DNA of 59,518 nucleotides from Methanobacteriota archaeon (GCA_018691345.1 JABGTJ010000062.1:1-59518), one strand, 5' to 3'; positions 49,474-58,947 are shown, counted from the stretch's first letter. The notes: generated by a model not told the origin, from the sequence alone. Numbers and translations are program-made.

Positions 49474-50658
49474 ATGTTCCGAGGGGAGCATTTGGCAGAC
49501 AAGAAGGTACTTTTGGAAGTGACTGAGAACCACCTCAACACTGGCCTAAGAGGCGTTCCAGTCGGCACTTGCCGCACCTCATACGTCACGCCGACTGAAG
49601 GCGTTCACTACTGCGGATATCCGATTTCCGAGTTGGCTCAATTTGACCCCGAGGACATCGTCTACCTCCTGTTCCACAAGGAATTGCCGACCGATGAACA
49701 ATCTGCTGCTTTCCGTCAAGACCTTGCGAACCGTGCTGAGATTCCTGGCGATTTGGAATCTGTACTCAAAACCCTACCAAAATTCGGCCATCCAATGGAC
49801 TGGCTCAGCATTGGCATTCACACCTTGGGCATGTTCGAAACGACTGAAGATTGGAAGGAAGATGCACTGAACCTCGTTGCACGCATGCCTCGTTTGATGG
49901 GCCTCATATTCAGAATCCGTGAAGGACGAGAAAACGACATTCCTGCAGATGATTCGACGATGAACCTCGTCGACCGGTTTGTTCATGCTCTGGAATTTGA
50001 AGGCGTGGACAAAGAGAAAATGAAGCGTGTAATTTCCACCTATCTCGTCCTCCACATGGACCATGGTGGGGGTAACCTCTCTACATTTTCAGGTAAAGCA
50101 ATCGCATCAGGAAAGGCTACCGTTTACTCTTCGATGGCCGGTGCAATGAATGCACTTTCAGGCCCTCTGCACGGCCGAGCCAATCAATCCTGCCTTGAAT
50201 TCGTGTTGAAGGTTGGAACCAGCAACCCAGCTGAAGTTGAAGCATTCGTACGAGCAGAACTCGAAGCAAATCGCCCAATCTTTGGTTTTGGTCATGCAGT
50301 CCTCCGTGCAGAAGATCCTCGTGCTACAGCACAATTCAAACTTGGCGCTGAAATTTGCCCCGACGATGAGAACTTCAAAATCGTTACAACACTGAGGGAA
50401 GTTGCGCCACGAGTTCTTGCCGAGAATCCAAAAATCAGCAACCCAAACGCAAACGTCGACATCGCAAGTGGCGCTTTATTGCACCACATTGGATTCACCG
50501 ACCCAACCTATTACACCACCTTCTTTGGATGGGCGCGTGTGGCAGGAATTGGTGCACAAATCGTTGATGAGCGTGCTGTTTTGCGAAACGGAAAGGGCAC
50601 ACCAATTTACCGACCAAAGTACATCGCAGAGGCACAAAGTCTTCGCCACATCGAGTGA
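49474..50658 (+). CDS. gltA: citrate synthase
   Basis: YCGYPISELAQF, LHMDHGGGNLSTFSGKAIASGKATVYSSMAGAMNALSGPLHGRANQSCLEFV, FGFGHAVLRAEDPRA. Confidence 0.93.
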   Translation: MFRGEHLADKKVLLEVTENHLNTGLRGVPVGTCRTSYVTPTEGVHYCGYPISELAQFDPEDIVYLLFHKELPTDEQSAAFRQDLANRAEIPGDLESVLKTLPKFGHPMDWLSIGIHTLGMFETTEDWKEDALNLVARMPRLMGLIFRIREGRENDIPADDSTMNLVDRFVHALEFEGVDKEKMKRVISTYLVLHMDHGGGNLSTFSGKAIASGKATVYSSMAGAMNALSGPLHGRANQSCLEFVLKVGTSNPAEVEAFVRAELEANRPIFGFGHAVLRAEDPRATAQFKLGAEICPDDENFKIVTTLREVAPRVLAENPKISNPNANVDIASGALLHHIGFTDPTYYTTFFGWARVAGIGAQIVDERAVLRNGKGTPIYRPKYIAEAQSLRHIE

Positions 50659-50669
50659 AAATCACTCGA
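50651..50669. terminator. perfect 8-bp inverted repeat TCGAGTGA-AAA-TCACTCGA spanning both convergent stop codons
   Basis: direct reading; contains the gltA stop TGA (50656-50658) and the complement of the GDPD stop (50662-50664); terminator function is inferred. Confidence 0.35.
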
Positions 50670-51819
50670 GAACTGGACGGGAAGTCTTCCCTGAGCCTCG
50701 ATGACCGAGCAGCCGTATTGCTTCCCATGGAGGCGACGCATCGCTTGAACGCTCAAGAATGGCTGCGGTTGATTCGCCCCACTGCCATTTATCCTTCCAC
50801 ATTTCGATGAGTTCGGTTTTACGTTGAACATCGCATTCTGACCAAGGGGTAACATTTGATTGAAGTTCTTTCAAAATGTCAAGGTGATTCGATTCGGTTG
50901 CTGAATGGAGAAGTTCACTTTGCTGGGCATCAAGTGGTTTTGTTGCTGGTTGAGTCCACCTCAAGTGCCCCGAAGGCAGCCAAGTAATACTGGGGTCTGA
51001 AAAATCTGTAAGCCCTGTCAAACCGGCATTGAGTATGTCGTATTCGGTATCGAGGTTTGCAGGCCAGACGTAGATTGGGTATCCACGCTGATGAGCATTC
51101 ACGCGCCGTGCTCGGTCGCCTTTCAAGCTGCCTGTTCGACCAAATGTGAGCCAATTATTTGGAGGCAAGAAATATTCGACGGCGCAAGGAGCCATGGCAG
51201 CGCCAGCAACTTTGTTTGAGTGAATCAATCGAGCGATTGGTGTGCTCAAAAACTGTAAAGTGCCTCGCATTCTTTTGGTGTAATACGTCCCGAATGGAGG
51301 TATGTAGGGCGTCAGATTCGCCCAAGGACGTTTTGTATTTGCCATCTTGGCTGAAGATTCCATTCCAGTGTGGAATGCGTAGTAGACGGCGTTTTCATGA
51401 GGAATCTCATACTCATCGAGCAAGACTTCGGTTTTTGAAATCATATCACTCATATGTGAGATATGTTGCTTTTTGCCAAAAATACCGCCGCCGTAGAGAG
51501 CACGAGGGTGTGGACGTTTGAATTCGACGCATCCCATTTTGCCCTTATCGCGCCACTCCGAGTGTATCACTGGGTCCTCAAGCATAGCCTTGAACGAGAG
51601 AAAACCCAACGATGTTAACTCTTCAAGCGTGTGGTTTTCAGTCCATTTTACCGAACGTGGATGTTTTGAAACTGGCACTGAAAGGTTGGCATCGTGGTGC
51701 AGAACAAGTTGTTTGTCCCTAGTCAATCGCAGGTCAAACTCGATTCCGTCGTTGACTTGAATGGCGTGCCGAAGACTCTCCAACGTGTTTTCAGGTGCTT
51801 GGTTCCATTTTTGCACCAT
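50662..51819 (-). CDS. glycerophosphodiester phosphodiesterase-like protein, probably circularly permuted
   Basis: N-terminal APENTLESLRHAIQVNDGIEFDLRLTRDKQLVLHHDANL; FDLD-like end LNAGLTGLTDFSDPSITW; C-terminal AIRLLGHRGSGKTSRPVLE. Confidence 0.75.
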   Translation of the reverse strand: MVQKWNQAPENTLESLRHAIQVNDGIEFDLRLTRDKQLVLHHDANLSVPVSKHPRSVKWTENHTLEELTSLGFLSFKAMLEDPVIHSEWRDKGKMGCVEFKRPHPRALYGGGIFGKKQHISHMSDMISKTEVLLDEYEIPHENAVYYAFHTGMESSAKMANTKRPWANLTPYIPPFGTYYTKRMRGTLQFLSTPIARLIHSNKVAGAAMAPCAVEYFLPPNNWLTFGRTGSLKGDRARRVNAHQRGYPIYVWPANLDTEYDILNAGLTGLTDFSDPSITWLPSGHLRWTQPATKPLDAQQSELLHSATESNHLDILKELQSNVTPWSECDVQRKTELIEMWKDKWQWGESTAAILERSSDASPPWEAIRLLGHRGSGKTSRPVLE

Positions 51820-51946
51820 GTTACATCCACCAAGAACTCCTTTCTAAGAGTAATGATTCGATGTTGCTCGTTCGAGGGGGTGCGTAAGTCACTTTCCGAG
51901 TCATGTTCGTCATAATACCTATATCAAATCCCACAGCCCGTCAAAC

Positions 51947-53380
51947 ATGGACCCCTATGGAATCATGATGGGGCTCATCTTGGTGTTAACCCCAATCATT
52001 TGTGTGGCATTCACTGCCCACAGACCATCAATGCGCATTCCAATGAAGCGTTGGTTGCAGGTATTTCACGATCAACGGTACTACCTTCACGCAATGGGAT
52101 ATATTGTCATCATCAAGTGGAAATCAATTACTGACGCCCTCAACGAACCGATTAAATTGCGCACAGGACATTGGACTGAAGCGGTATATTCGCTCGAAGG
52201 GAATTTTACACAGCATGTTCAAGAGTTCTTCCTCAACGACACCCTTACTTCATTCCTCAACTTCCATTACCTGTTCATTTACCTGTTCTTGATTTATGTC
52301 ACGACCGTGTACTTCGCCTACACAGGAGATCGGGATATGACGGACAAAGTGGCCCTGAATTACTTGTTAATTTACGCGCTGGCCGTACCTTATTACTTGT
52401 TTTTCAATGTTGAAGTCACATCCTCCTGGATACCTGGAATGGAATCACTGCTTTACCACGAAGGATGGTACAGCGTATTCTATGCCACTCACGACCCACT
52501 CGACAACGCTGTTCCGTCTTTGCATGTCGCTATACCGTTCGGAATTCTACTGCTCAATTATCTCCATGTGCGAGAAAACGGAGGAACACTTCGAGAATGG
52601 CGACATTACCGATACCACATGTTTGTATTATTGAACACGGCGTTGTTTATTTTCACAATTCTCTACCTCGGCATCCATTGGTTCATCGATATACCACTAG
52701 GACTGTTAATCGGCGGTGTAGGAGCATTGTTCATCCACCACCTCCAACCAAGATTGCGCAACGATTACGGTAGTTTCTTCAAAGGATTTACCAGCAAAAA
52801 GATTCGTCAACACCTCCTCGTTGAGGGCGTCGTCGCATTGTTGCTACTCACTACGATTCTCATGGCCGTTCAGTACCAAGAGTCGCACGTCGATGAACGC
52901 ATATCCTACCAACTCGGACCTGATGATTCACGGTTTGAGATCATACAGAAGTTTGAACCTGGCATGAATGTTCACTCCAACATTTCGAATCTCGATGATT
53001 CCATCACCATGGAGGTGGTAGTCCTCATGGTCGACCTTGCACCTCCTGCGATGGAGAACGGCTCGATTGATTGGAGCATTGTGAAAAGTATTGGAGAGGT
53101 TCAGTATGTCTCACCGCAGTCGACGCTGGAAGTGGTCATTGATTCCCCTATGGTGTTTCATTACATCATGATGCATAATCCGAGTCAAAACTCATCCGGT
53201 GATGTCATTCAAGTTCGCGTGTTGAACGACTATCATCAGGACTTGATGGGCCAAGCAATTGCTCTTTCACTGGCATCGCTTTGGATGACTGGTTTTGTCA
53301 TCAACCGCATCCGGCGGCTCAAAAAGTACAACAGGAAATTTTACGACTCAACACCATCCCATCTCTGGGAACAAGAATGA
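51947..53380 (+). CDS. PAP2-family membrane protein with C-terminal extra-membrane domain
   Basis: NAVPSLHVAIPFGILLLNY and LGIHWFIDIPLGLLIGG motifs; ~130 aa ectodomain between the last two TMs. Confidence 0.75.
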   Translation: MDPYGIMMGLILVLTPIICVAFTAHRPSMRIPMKRWLQVFHDQRYYLHAMGYIVIIKWKSITDALNEPIKLRTGHWTEAVYSLEGNFTQHVQEFFLNDTLTSFLNFHYLFIYLFLIYVTTVYFAYTGDRDMTDKVALNYLLIYALAVPYYLFFNVEVTSSWIPGMESLLYHEGWYSVFYATHDPLDNAVPSLHVAIPFGILLLNYLHVRENGGTLREWRHYRYHMFVLLNTALFIFTILYLGIHWFIDIPLGLLIGGVGALFIHHLQPRLRNDYGSFFKGFTSKKIRQHLLVEGVVALLLLTTILMAVQYQESHVDERISYQLGPDDSRFEIIQKFEPGMNVHSNISNLDDSITMEVVVLMVDLAPPAMENGSIDWSIVKSIGEVQYVSPQSTLEVVIDSPMVFHYIMMHNPSQNSSGDVIQVRVLNDYHQDLMGQAIALSLASLWMTGFVINRIRRLKKYNRKFYDSTPSHLWEQE

Positions 53381-53392
53381 CATTCACGATGA

Positions 53393-54238
53393 GTGTGTGT
53401 TATGAGGGTCAGCCTCGTCCTCACAACAATGGCAGGAGCCGAGCGATTGGTCAGTGCAGTGGATGAACTGCTTGATTCACCAGGCGGCGAAATGCTCTCC
53501 GAATTCCGCACCCATCTGCGGTCAAGGGTGAAACTGCTGGCAACAGTGTTCGCAATTGGCTTTGTTGCTACGTTCCCACTCACTCGAACCTTCATTGCAT
53601 GGTTAATTGAACCTCAGCGGCTTCCAAGCGATGTCGAAATTATTGTGATTACGCCTGTCGAGTTCATTTTACTTCAAGTGAGATTAGCTGCCCATGTAGG
53701 ACTCATGTGCATGGTGGTTGTGTTCCTTTCAGAAGGAAGCTGGAAAGCGAGCAAACATTTTGCAGTTCGTCAACGGCTTGCTGAACTTGATTTCAAAACA
53801 CCTCGCCCGAGCATGACCATGGTCTTGACGTTTGTGTCCGCCCTCACGTTGATGGCTGCTGGCATCTATTATTCGTGGAATTGGCTTACACCGATGTTGC
53901 TTGAATACCTCACAACCGATGCACAAAGTGCGGGCCTTTCTACAGAATGGAGATTGACCAGTTACATTGGATTCATTGCGAATTTAGCGCTCGCTTCTGC
54001 TGTCGGATTTCAAGCGCCACTTGTCACACTCACCGTGCTACGACTTGAATTGGTTCGTCGATCTACCGTTCGTTCCTATCGACGCCACATTTGGTTCAGT
54101 GCATTCATCCTTGGAGCCTTTTTATCTCCACCTGACCCGCTTTCACTGTTCCTTGTAGCGATGCCTGTAGTGATTCTTTTCGAAATTGCCTTCGTCATTG
54201 ATGCAATCACTCGAGAAGAAGTTTTGCCATCGGATTGA
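53393..54238 (+). CDS. tatC: Sec-independent protein translocase TatC-like
   Basis: MLSEFRTHLRSRVKLL, SAVGFQAPLVTLTVLRLELV, RRHIWFSAFILGAFLSPPDPLSLFLVAMPVVILFEIAFV. Confidence 0.8.
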   Translation: MCVMRVSLVLTTMAGAERLVSAVDELLDSPGGEMLSEFRTHLRSRVKLLATVFAIGFVATFPLTRTFIAWLIEPQRLPSDVEIIVITPVEFILLQVRLAAHVGLMCMVVVFLSEGSWKASKHFAVRQRLAELDFKTPRPSMTMVLTFVSALTLMAAGIYYSWNWLTPMLLEYLTTDAQSAGLSTEWRLTSYIGFIANLALASAVGFQAPLVTLTVLRLELVRRSTVRSYRRHIWFSAFILGAFLSPPDPLSLFLVAMPVVILFEIAFVIDAITREEVLPSD

Positions 54239-55106
54239 GTGCTGCAGGGAGTGTCGATAACGGCACAGCCATACTCCCCGGAGATTGGTTATACATTCGA
54301 CCATGGAAATCGGAGCCACATGTCACGCCAAGTCCGGCATTCTTGGCGGCTGACCAAAGTTCATGCCGATAAGTATCAGCATGGCTTCGATGGAAGCATT
54401 CGATAGCATCAACGCCTGCATCAAGGCAGAATTGGATAAGGTCTGTAGTATCAATGCAATAGTAAAGTGGATGAGCAAGGGAGGTGAATCCTCCAGCCTC
54501 ATGTACCGCCTTGCATGCCTCAGCAATACTCGGTTTAGGGCGGGTGATGTGGACGGGTTTACCGTCTCCAATCCATTCGTCAAACGCCTGTTGTCGCGTT
54601 TCAACGTAACCGGCTGCGATCATTTCATCTGCCAAGTGTGGTCGGCCAACAGAATCTCCTGCACGGGCTACAACAGCGTCAAAATCAATGGGCATCCCAA
54701 GTTCTTCGAGCCGTTGTACCATCGTTTTCATACGCGGAATTCGACCTTGTCCTAACGGCGCCAGCCATGCTTCGAAACCGAGGTGTTCATGGCTGGAAAA
54801 TTCAATACTCGGGAAATACGCCAAGAGGTGCCATGAGTCAGAAGCACGGTCACGTTGCCTTGCCTCCATGATTGCAGCATTTGCTCCAAGACCGGGCATA
54901 CAGGTAATCTCAACACCTGGAATGAACCCCAACCCTTCTGATTCAGCAGCCTGTTTTGCTGAACTCCATCCCGAAATGGTGTCGTGGTCCGTTAATGACC
55001 AAAACCGAACCTTCGATTCAGCCATCATTTTCGCCACATCTGCGACAGGATGCTCACCATCGCTGTTGGTCGAATGGCTGTGAAGGTCAAACGCTTCGGT
55101 CCACAT
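54207..55106 (-). CDS. PHP-domain metal-dependent phosphoesterase
   Basis: FDLHSHSTNSDGEHP, SLTDHDTISGW, FIPGVEITC, SLAHPLYY, GVTCGSDFHG; start ATG 55106 preferred. Confidence 0.88.
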   Translation of the reverse strand: MWTEAFDLHSHSTNSDGEHPVADVAKMMAESKVRFWSLTDHDTISGWSSAKQAAESEGLGFIPGVEITCMPGLGANAAIMEARQRDRASDSWHLLAYFPSIEFSSHEHLGFEAWLAPLGQGRIPRMKTMVQRLEELGMPIDFDAVVARAGDSVGRPHLADEMIAAGYVETRQQAFDEWIGDGKPVHITRPKPSIAEACKAVHEAGGFTSLAHPLYYCIDTTDLIQFCLDAGVDAIECFHRSHADTYRHELWSAAKNAGLGVTCGSDFHGRMYNQSPGSMAVPLSTLPAALNPMAKLLLE

Positions 55107-55149
55107 GTAACAACCCAATCGCTCAACCTCTATTGAACTATGGAGCGGC

Positions 55150-55998
55150 CTAAAACAAGTCGTCGAGGCTCGGTAGGTTCGGAAGAGATGGGGTGCTGGG
55201 TCGTTCTGGAAGAGGTGATGGGGTTTGCGTAGGGGGTGCCTCAAACAAATCCTCGAGATTGGGCATAGTCGGTAAGTGATCAATGAGCAATTGAGATTCA
55301 GCGGGTTCAGCAGGTAGTTCGGCTTGAGGTGCCGGTTCAACAAGTTGTGTTGGTAGAGCGACCCGTGCCACGCCTTCAGTTTGGAAATCGCCAGTCGACG
55401 TCTGCCATGGGAGTTCAGGAGACGATTCCGCATTCACTTGCCCTGGGAGTGGAATGCTTTGTACTTGCAATCGGTCAAGGGCGTCTTCGGTAGAACGAGA
55501 TGATTTGAACACTTCTCGGTCTTGCTGAGTGTGGCGGTGTGGTGCTGGATTCATCTCAACGTGCTGTTTTCCAACAGAATCCATCCCGGTGGATAACGTT
55601 GCAAAAGCATCGGCTACATTCGCTGGTTGTAAATCATTTGAATCTCCAAGAATGGATGCAACGACGGTTTGCGATTGCGAAGGCTCAGTGTGCTTCGTTT
55701 CAAATCCAGAAGATTCAACATTCGTAGACGAAGGACGGTACTGAGTTGGCATGGATTCAATGGCTGAAAATTGCTCTTCCAGTGTCGGTACGGATAACAT
55801 TTCCATTTGTTCTCGTTCCCTCGAGGCAAAGAAGGAAACAACAAAAAGAAAACCTGAAACGGAAATCATCGCTATTTCTTCGGTGCCAAATCCATCAACA
55901 TAGCCGAGTTTGAGAACAAAACTAACAATGGCGCATACCGCTGCAATCAATCCCAAGACGAGCGATGCTGTTGCAAGGCGTGGTGCTTTGGGGTCCAT
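55150..55998 (-). CDS. membrane protein with Pro/Gln/Ser-rich cytoplasmic or extracellular tail
   Basis: two TM segments then low-complexity tail with repeated NLEDLFEAPP / NLPSLDDLF C-terminal motifs. Confidence 0.55.
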   Translation of the reverse strand: MDPKAPRLATASLVLGLIAAVCAIVSFVLKLGYVDGFGTEEIAMISVSGFLFVVSFFASREREQMEMLSVPTLEEQFSAIESMPTQYRPSSTNVESSGFETKHTEPSQSQTVVASILGDSNDLQPANVADAFATLSTGMDSVGKQHVEMNPAPHRHTQQDREVFKSSRSTEDALDRLQVQSIPLPGQVNAESSPELPWQTSTGDFQTEGVARVALPTQLVEPAPQAELPAEPAESQLLIDHLPTMPNLEDLFEAPPTQTPSPLPERPSTPSLPNLPSLDDLF

Positions 55999-56032
55999 AC
56001 GCGCTGCTGCCGTTGCCAACCTATGAGCGTTG

Positions 56033-56911
56033 TCAAGCAGAAAGCGAAAGTTCTGCAGCACGCACTGTATTTTCCATTAACATGGCGATGGTCATTGGTC
56101 CAACTCCACCGGGCACCGGTGAAAGCCATGCAGCCTTTTGAGCTACATCGGGGTGAACATCTCCCGCAAGCCGCCATCCACGTTCTCGGGTATCATCTTC
56201 AACGCGGTTAATTCCAACATCAACCACAACTGCACCTTCCTTGACCCAGTCTGTTGTCACCATTTCCGGACTACCTACAGCAGCGATAATGATGTCTGCA
56301 TTTGCGCAAAGAGCTTGGGTATCCTTGGTTCTCGAATGGGCCACTGTGACGGTAGAATCAACACCTTTCGCACTGAGAAGTAACGATTGCGGCATCCCAA
56401 CAATTCTCGAGCGACCCAGAACTACAGCGGTTCTACCCTTCGTTTCAATCCCAGCCCACGACAACATTCGCATGACGCCACTTGGAGTGCATGGTAACAT
56501 CCCATCCATTCGACCTTGGACCAAACGGCCTAAGTTTTGTGGGTGAAAACCATCGACGTCCTTTGATGGGTCAATAAGGTCTGTGAGTCCTTCCTCGTCC
56601 ATGTGATTCGGAAGAGGTGATTGAACAAGTATCCCATGCAGACCATCTTGATTGTTGAGTTCTTCAATGGTTTGACGGACTTCTTCTTCAGTAGCGTTTG
56701 CTGGTAATTCAATGTGAGTACTGCGAATACCAAGTCGCTCACAGGCTCGGACTTTCGAGCCAACATAGACATGGCTCGCTGGATCATCGCCAACAATCAC
56801 GACAGCAAGATGGGGCTGGGTCTTCTTGTCTAAGCATGCTGCAATCCGCGTCAAGAGTTCTAGTTCGACCTTCGCAGCGCAAGCCTTTCCGTCCAGTCGC
56901 TGTGCCACCAT
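56033..56911 (-). CDS. folD: bifunctional methylenetetrahydrofolate dehydrogenase/cyclohydrolase
   Basis: YVGSKVRACERLGI, GILVQSPLPNHMDEE, DVDGFHPQNLGRL, VVLGRSRIVGMP, PVPGGVGPMTIAMLMENTV. Confidence 0.95.
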   Translation of the reverse strand: MVAQRLDGKACAAKVELELLTRIAACLDKKTQPHLAVVIVGDDPASHVYVGSKVRACERLGIRSTHIELPANATEEEVRQTIEELNNQDGLHGILVQSPLPNHMDEEGLTDLIDPSKDVDGFHPQNLGRLVQGRMDGMLPCTPSGVMRMLSWAGIETKGRTAVVLGRSRIVGMPQSLLLSAKGVDSTVTVAHSRTKDTQALCANADIIIAAVGSPEMVTTDWVKEGAVVVDVGINRVEDDTRERGWRLAGDVHPDVAQKAAWLSPVPGGVGPMTIAMLMENTVRAAELSLSA

Positions 56912-56947
56912 AGCACTCCCAAAGAATCCTTGACTTTGAGGATTCGC

Positions 56948-57400
56948 TTACAAGAGCCCTCCGCCGGGTTCATGTTCAGAACCAGCAGCAGTCGCAAATA
57001 ACCGTTCTTCATCCTTGAACGATTTGAATTCAATAGCGTTACCAGACGGGTCGTTCAAGAACAGCGTCGCCTGTTCCCCAACCTTCCCAGGATAACGAAT
57101 ATGAGGTTTGAGTCGAAACTCAATCTCCTTTGCAAGCAGTTCGTCTCGGAAAGAATGCCACTGCGCATACTCCATTACCAATCCAAAATGAAACGGTGGG
57201 ACTTGCCTACCGTCAACGCGCCCATCGTCGGTATAATCCGGCATCTTCTGAACCAAATGACAAACGATTTGATGCCCATGGAAATTGAAATTGATGGTAT
57301 GCGAAGTTCGTCGACCAACGGTGCACTCAAGGACATCGACATAGAATCGTTCGGTCAGGTCTAAATCCACAACGGGAAAAGCAAGATGAAACGGACGCAT
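56948..57400 (-). CDS. VOC-family (glyoxalase/dioxygenase-like) protein
   Basis: HLAFPVVDLDLTERFYVDVLECTVGRRTSHTINFNFHGHQIVCHL; LFLNDPSGNAIEFKSF. Confidence 0.85.
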   Translation of the reverse strand: MRPFHLAFPVVDLDLTERFYVDVLECTVGRRTSHTINFNFHGHQIVCHLVQKMPDYTDDGRVDGRQVPPFHFGLVMEYAQWHSFRDELLAKEIEFRLKPHIRYPGKVGEQATLFLNDPSGNAIEFKSFKDEERLFATAAGSEHEPGGGLL

Positions 57401-57456
57401 GGGAATCCGACTGAATGGAGGTTTATCGGATTTTTCACTTACAGTGAATGTTAGGA

Positions 57457-57528
57457 GCCTGCGGAGGGACTCGAACCCCCGGCCTTCGGATTACAAATCC
57501 GATGCACTACCAGCTATGCTACACAGGC
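57457..57528 (-). tRNA. tRNA-Thr(TGT)
   Basis: reverse complement GCCTGTGTAGCATAGCTGGTAGTGCATCGGATTTGTAATCCGAAGGCCGGGGGTTCGAGTCCCTCCGCAGGC; anticodon loop TTTGTAA. Confidence 0.93.
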
Positions 57529-57660
57529 GACAAACTGCCCGAGACACTTACCCTTGATGAATGAAACGGAGAGAACAACAAGAAAACGATATGGATTCTA
57601 AGCATTTCTTTGAACCAGAGGAAGGGGCAAGTCAAAGAACACGCCCGTATTCGGAGAGGC

Positions 57661-58947
57661 ATGAACCACGATGCCGGTGCAGGATTACTCAACCCCTACT
57701 CCCAATCCAAGGTTGGTAACGACACCATCTTTGGTTGGTGGGCTCGATACCAAGAAGCCGTCAAAAACGGTGCTGACGCCGTAAACGGGACCATTGGAGC
57801 GCTGCTTGAGGATGACGGTACACTTGCGATCAACAAAGTGGTTGATGAAGCGGTTCGCGCAGCACCTCCCGTCGAAATAGCCGCATATGCACCGTTGAAG
57901 GGACTTCCAGCCTTCCTCGACCTTGCCAAAACTCTCGCACTTGGTGAGCACCGTGACGCAATGGATGAATGCGGCATCTCAATGACCGCAACCGCAACGC
58001 CTGGCGGCTCAGGTGCGCTGTTCCTTGCGGCAGCCAATTTCGCTAACCGTGGCGACAAAGTTCTCCTCCGTGACCGACACTGGGGGCCATACAAGGGATT
58101 CCTGTCGGGGTGTGACTTGGGCTCAGAAATCTATGCGCTGTTACCGGAAAACGATGAATCACCGTACCCTTTTGTTGATATTGAAGACTTCAAGTCTAAA
58201 CTTGCCTCACTCTGCTCAACCCAAGACAAAGTCATGATTTGGCTCAACGACCCAGCACACAACCCAACAGGACTTTCTCTAACGCCTGCAGGACGAATGG
58301 CCGTGCTTGAAGCGGTCATGGAAAGTGCATCAGCCAATGAAAACGTAGGCCACACCTTGCTCTTGGATTCTGCGTACCACCTGTATGCTGAAGAACCTCA
58401 TGGATGGAGCCAAACCATCGTTGAATCCATCGATGAAGGCTGGCCGTGGACTGAAAACTTCCTCATCACCTTTGCTCTGTCGCTCTCGAAATCTCACACC
58501 ATCTATGGCCTACGAACTGGCGCTCTAGTCAGCATTCATCCCGACCCAGAAGTTACTGAGAAAATTGATACGGTGATGGGAGTTACTGGACGACAAACGT
58601 GGTCAGCAGCACCTCGAGTAGCACAATACGCCGTTAGCGAAATGCATGCATCCAGCGAGGGCGGTGAAGCATGGGGACTTGAACGGGACCGCTTACAGTC
58701 ACTCCTGGTGAACCGCAGAAACCTGTTCAAAGAATCATGTGAAAAACTGGGCGTACCGTTGAATCCAACGCACGACGGTTTCTTTGCGTGGTTGGAACAC
58801 GATGAGCCACAGAAGATTGCTGAAGCCTGTGCAGAGCAAGAGGTCTACCTCGTACCGCTTACTGGTGGAGTTCGCATCGGTTTATGTGCAGTTCCTTTGG
58901 AACATATTCCTCGCGTCGCTGAAGCACTTGCACACGCTCTCAAGTGA
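57661..58947 (+). CDS. class I aspartate/aromatic-type aminotransferase
   Basis: MIWLNDPAHNPTGLSLT, LLLDSAYHLYAEEP, SLSKSHTIYGLRTGAL (PLP Lys), GGVRIGLCAVP; start ATG 57661 preferred. Confidence 0.85.
   Translation: MNHDAGAGLLNPYSQSKVGNDTIFGWWARYQEAVKNGADAVNGTIGALLEDDGTLAINKVVDEAVRAAPPVEIAAYAPLKGLPAFLDLAKTLALGEHRDAMDECGISMTATATPGGSGALFLAAANFANRGDKVLLRDRHWGPYKGFLSGCDLGSEIYALLPENDESPYPFVDIEDFKSKLASLCSTQDKVMIWLNDPAHNPTGLSLTPAGRMAVLEAVMESASANENVGHTLLLDSAYHLYAEEPHGWSQTIVESIDEGWPWTENFLITFALSLSKSHTIYGLRTGALVSIHPDPEVTEKIDTVMGVTGRQTWSAAPRVAQYAVSEMHASSEGGEAWGLERDRLQSLLVNRRNLFKESCEKLGVPLNPTHDGFFAWLEHDEPQKIAEACAEQEVYLVPLTGGVRIGLCAVPLEHIPRVAEALAHALK

Noticed and set aside
50662-50730. GHRGSGKT at the GDPD C-terminus read as a Walker A P-loop
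   Set aside because: It formally matches GxxxxGK[ST] but lies within the last 20 residues, with no room for a P-loop NTPase fold; the GDPD HRG interpretation fits better.
55107-55433. N-terminal extension of the PHP ORF (~109 aa)
   Set aside because: Overlaps the 55150-55998 gene in another frame and has shadow-like Arg/Leu/His-rich composition; MWTEAFDLHSHS at 55106 is the natural start.
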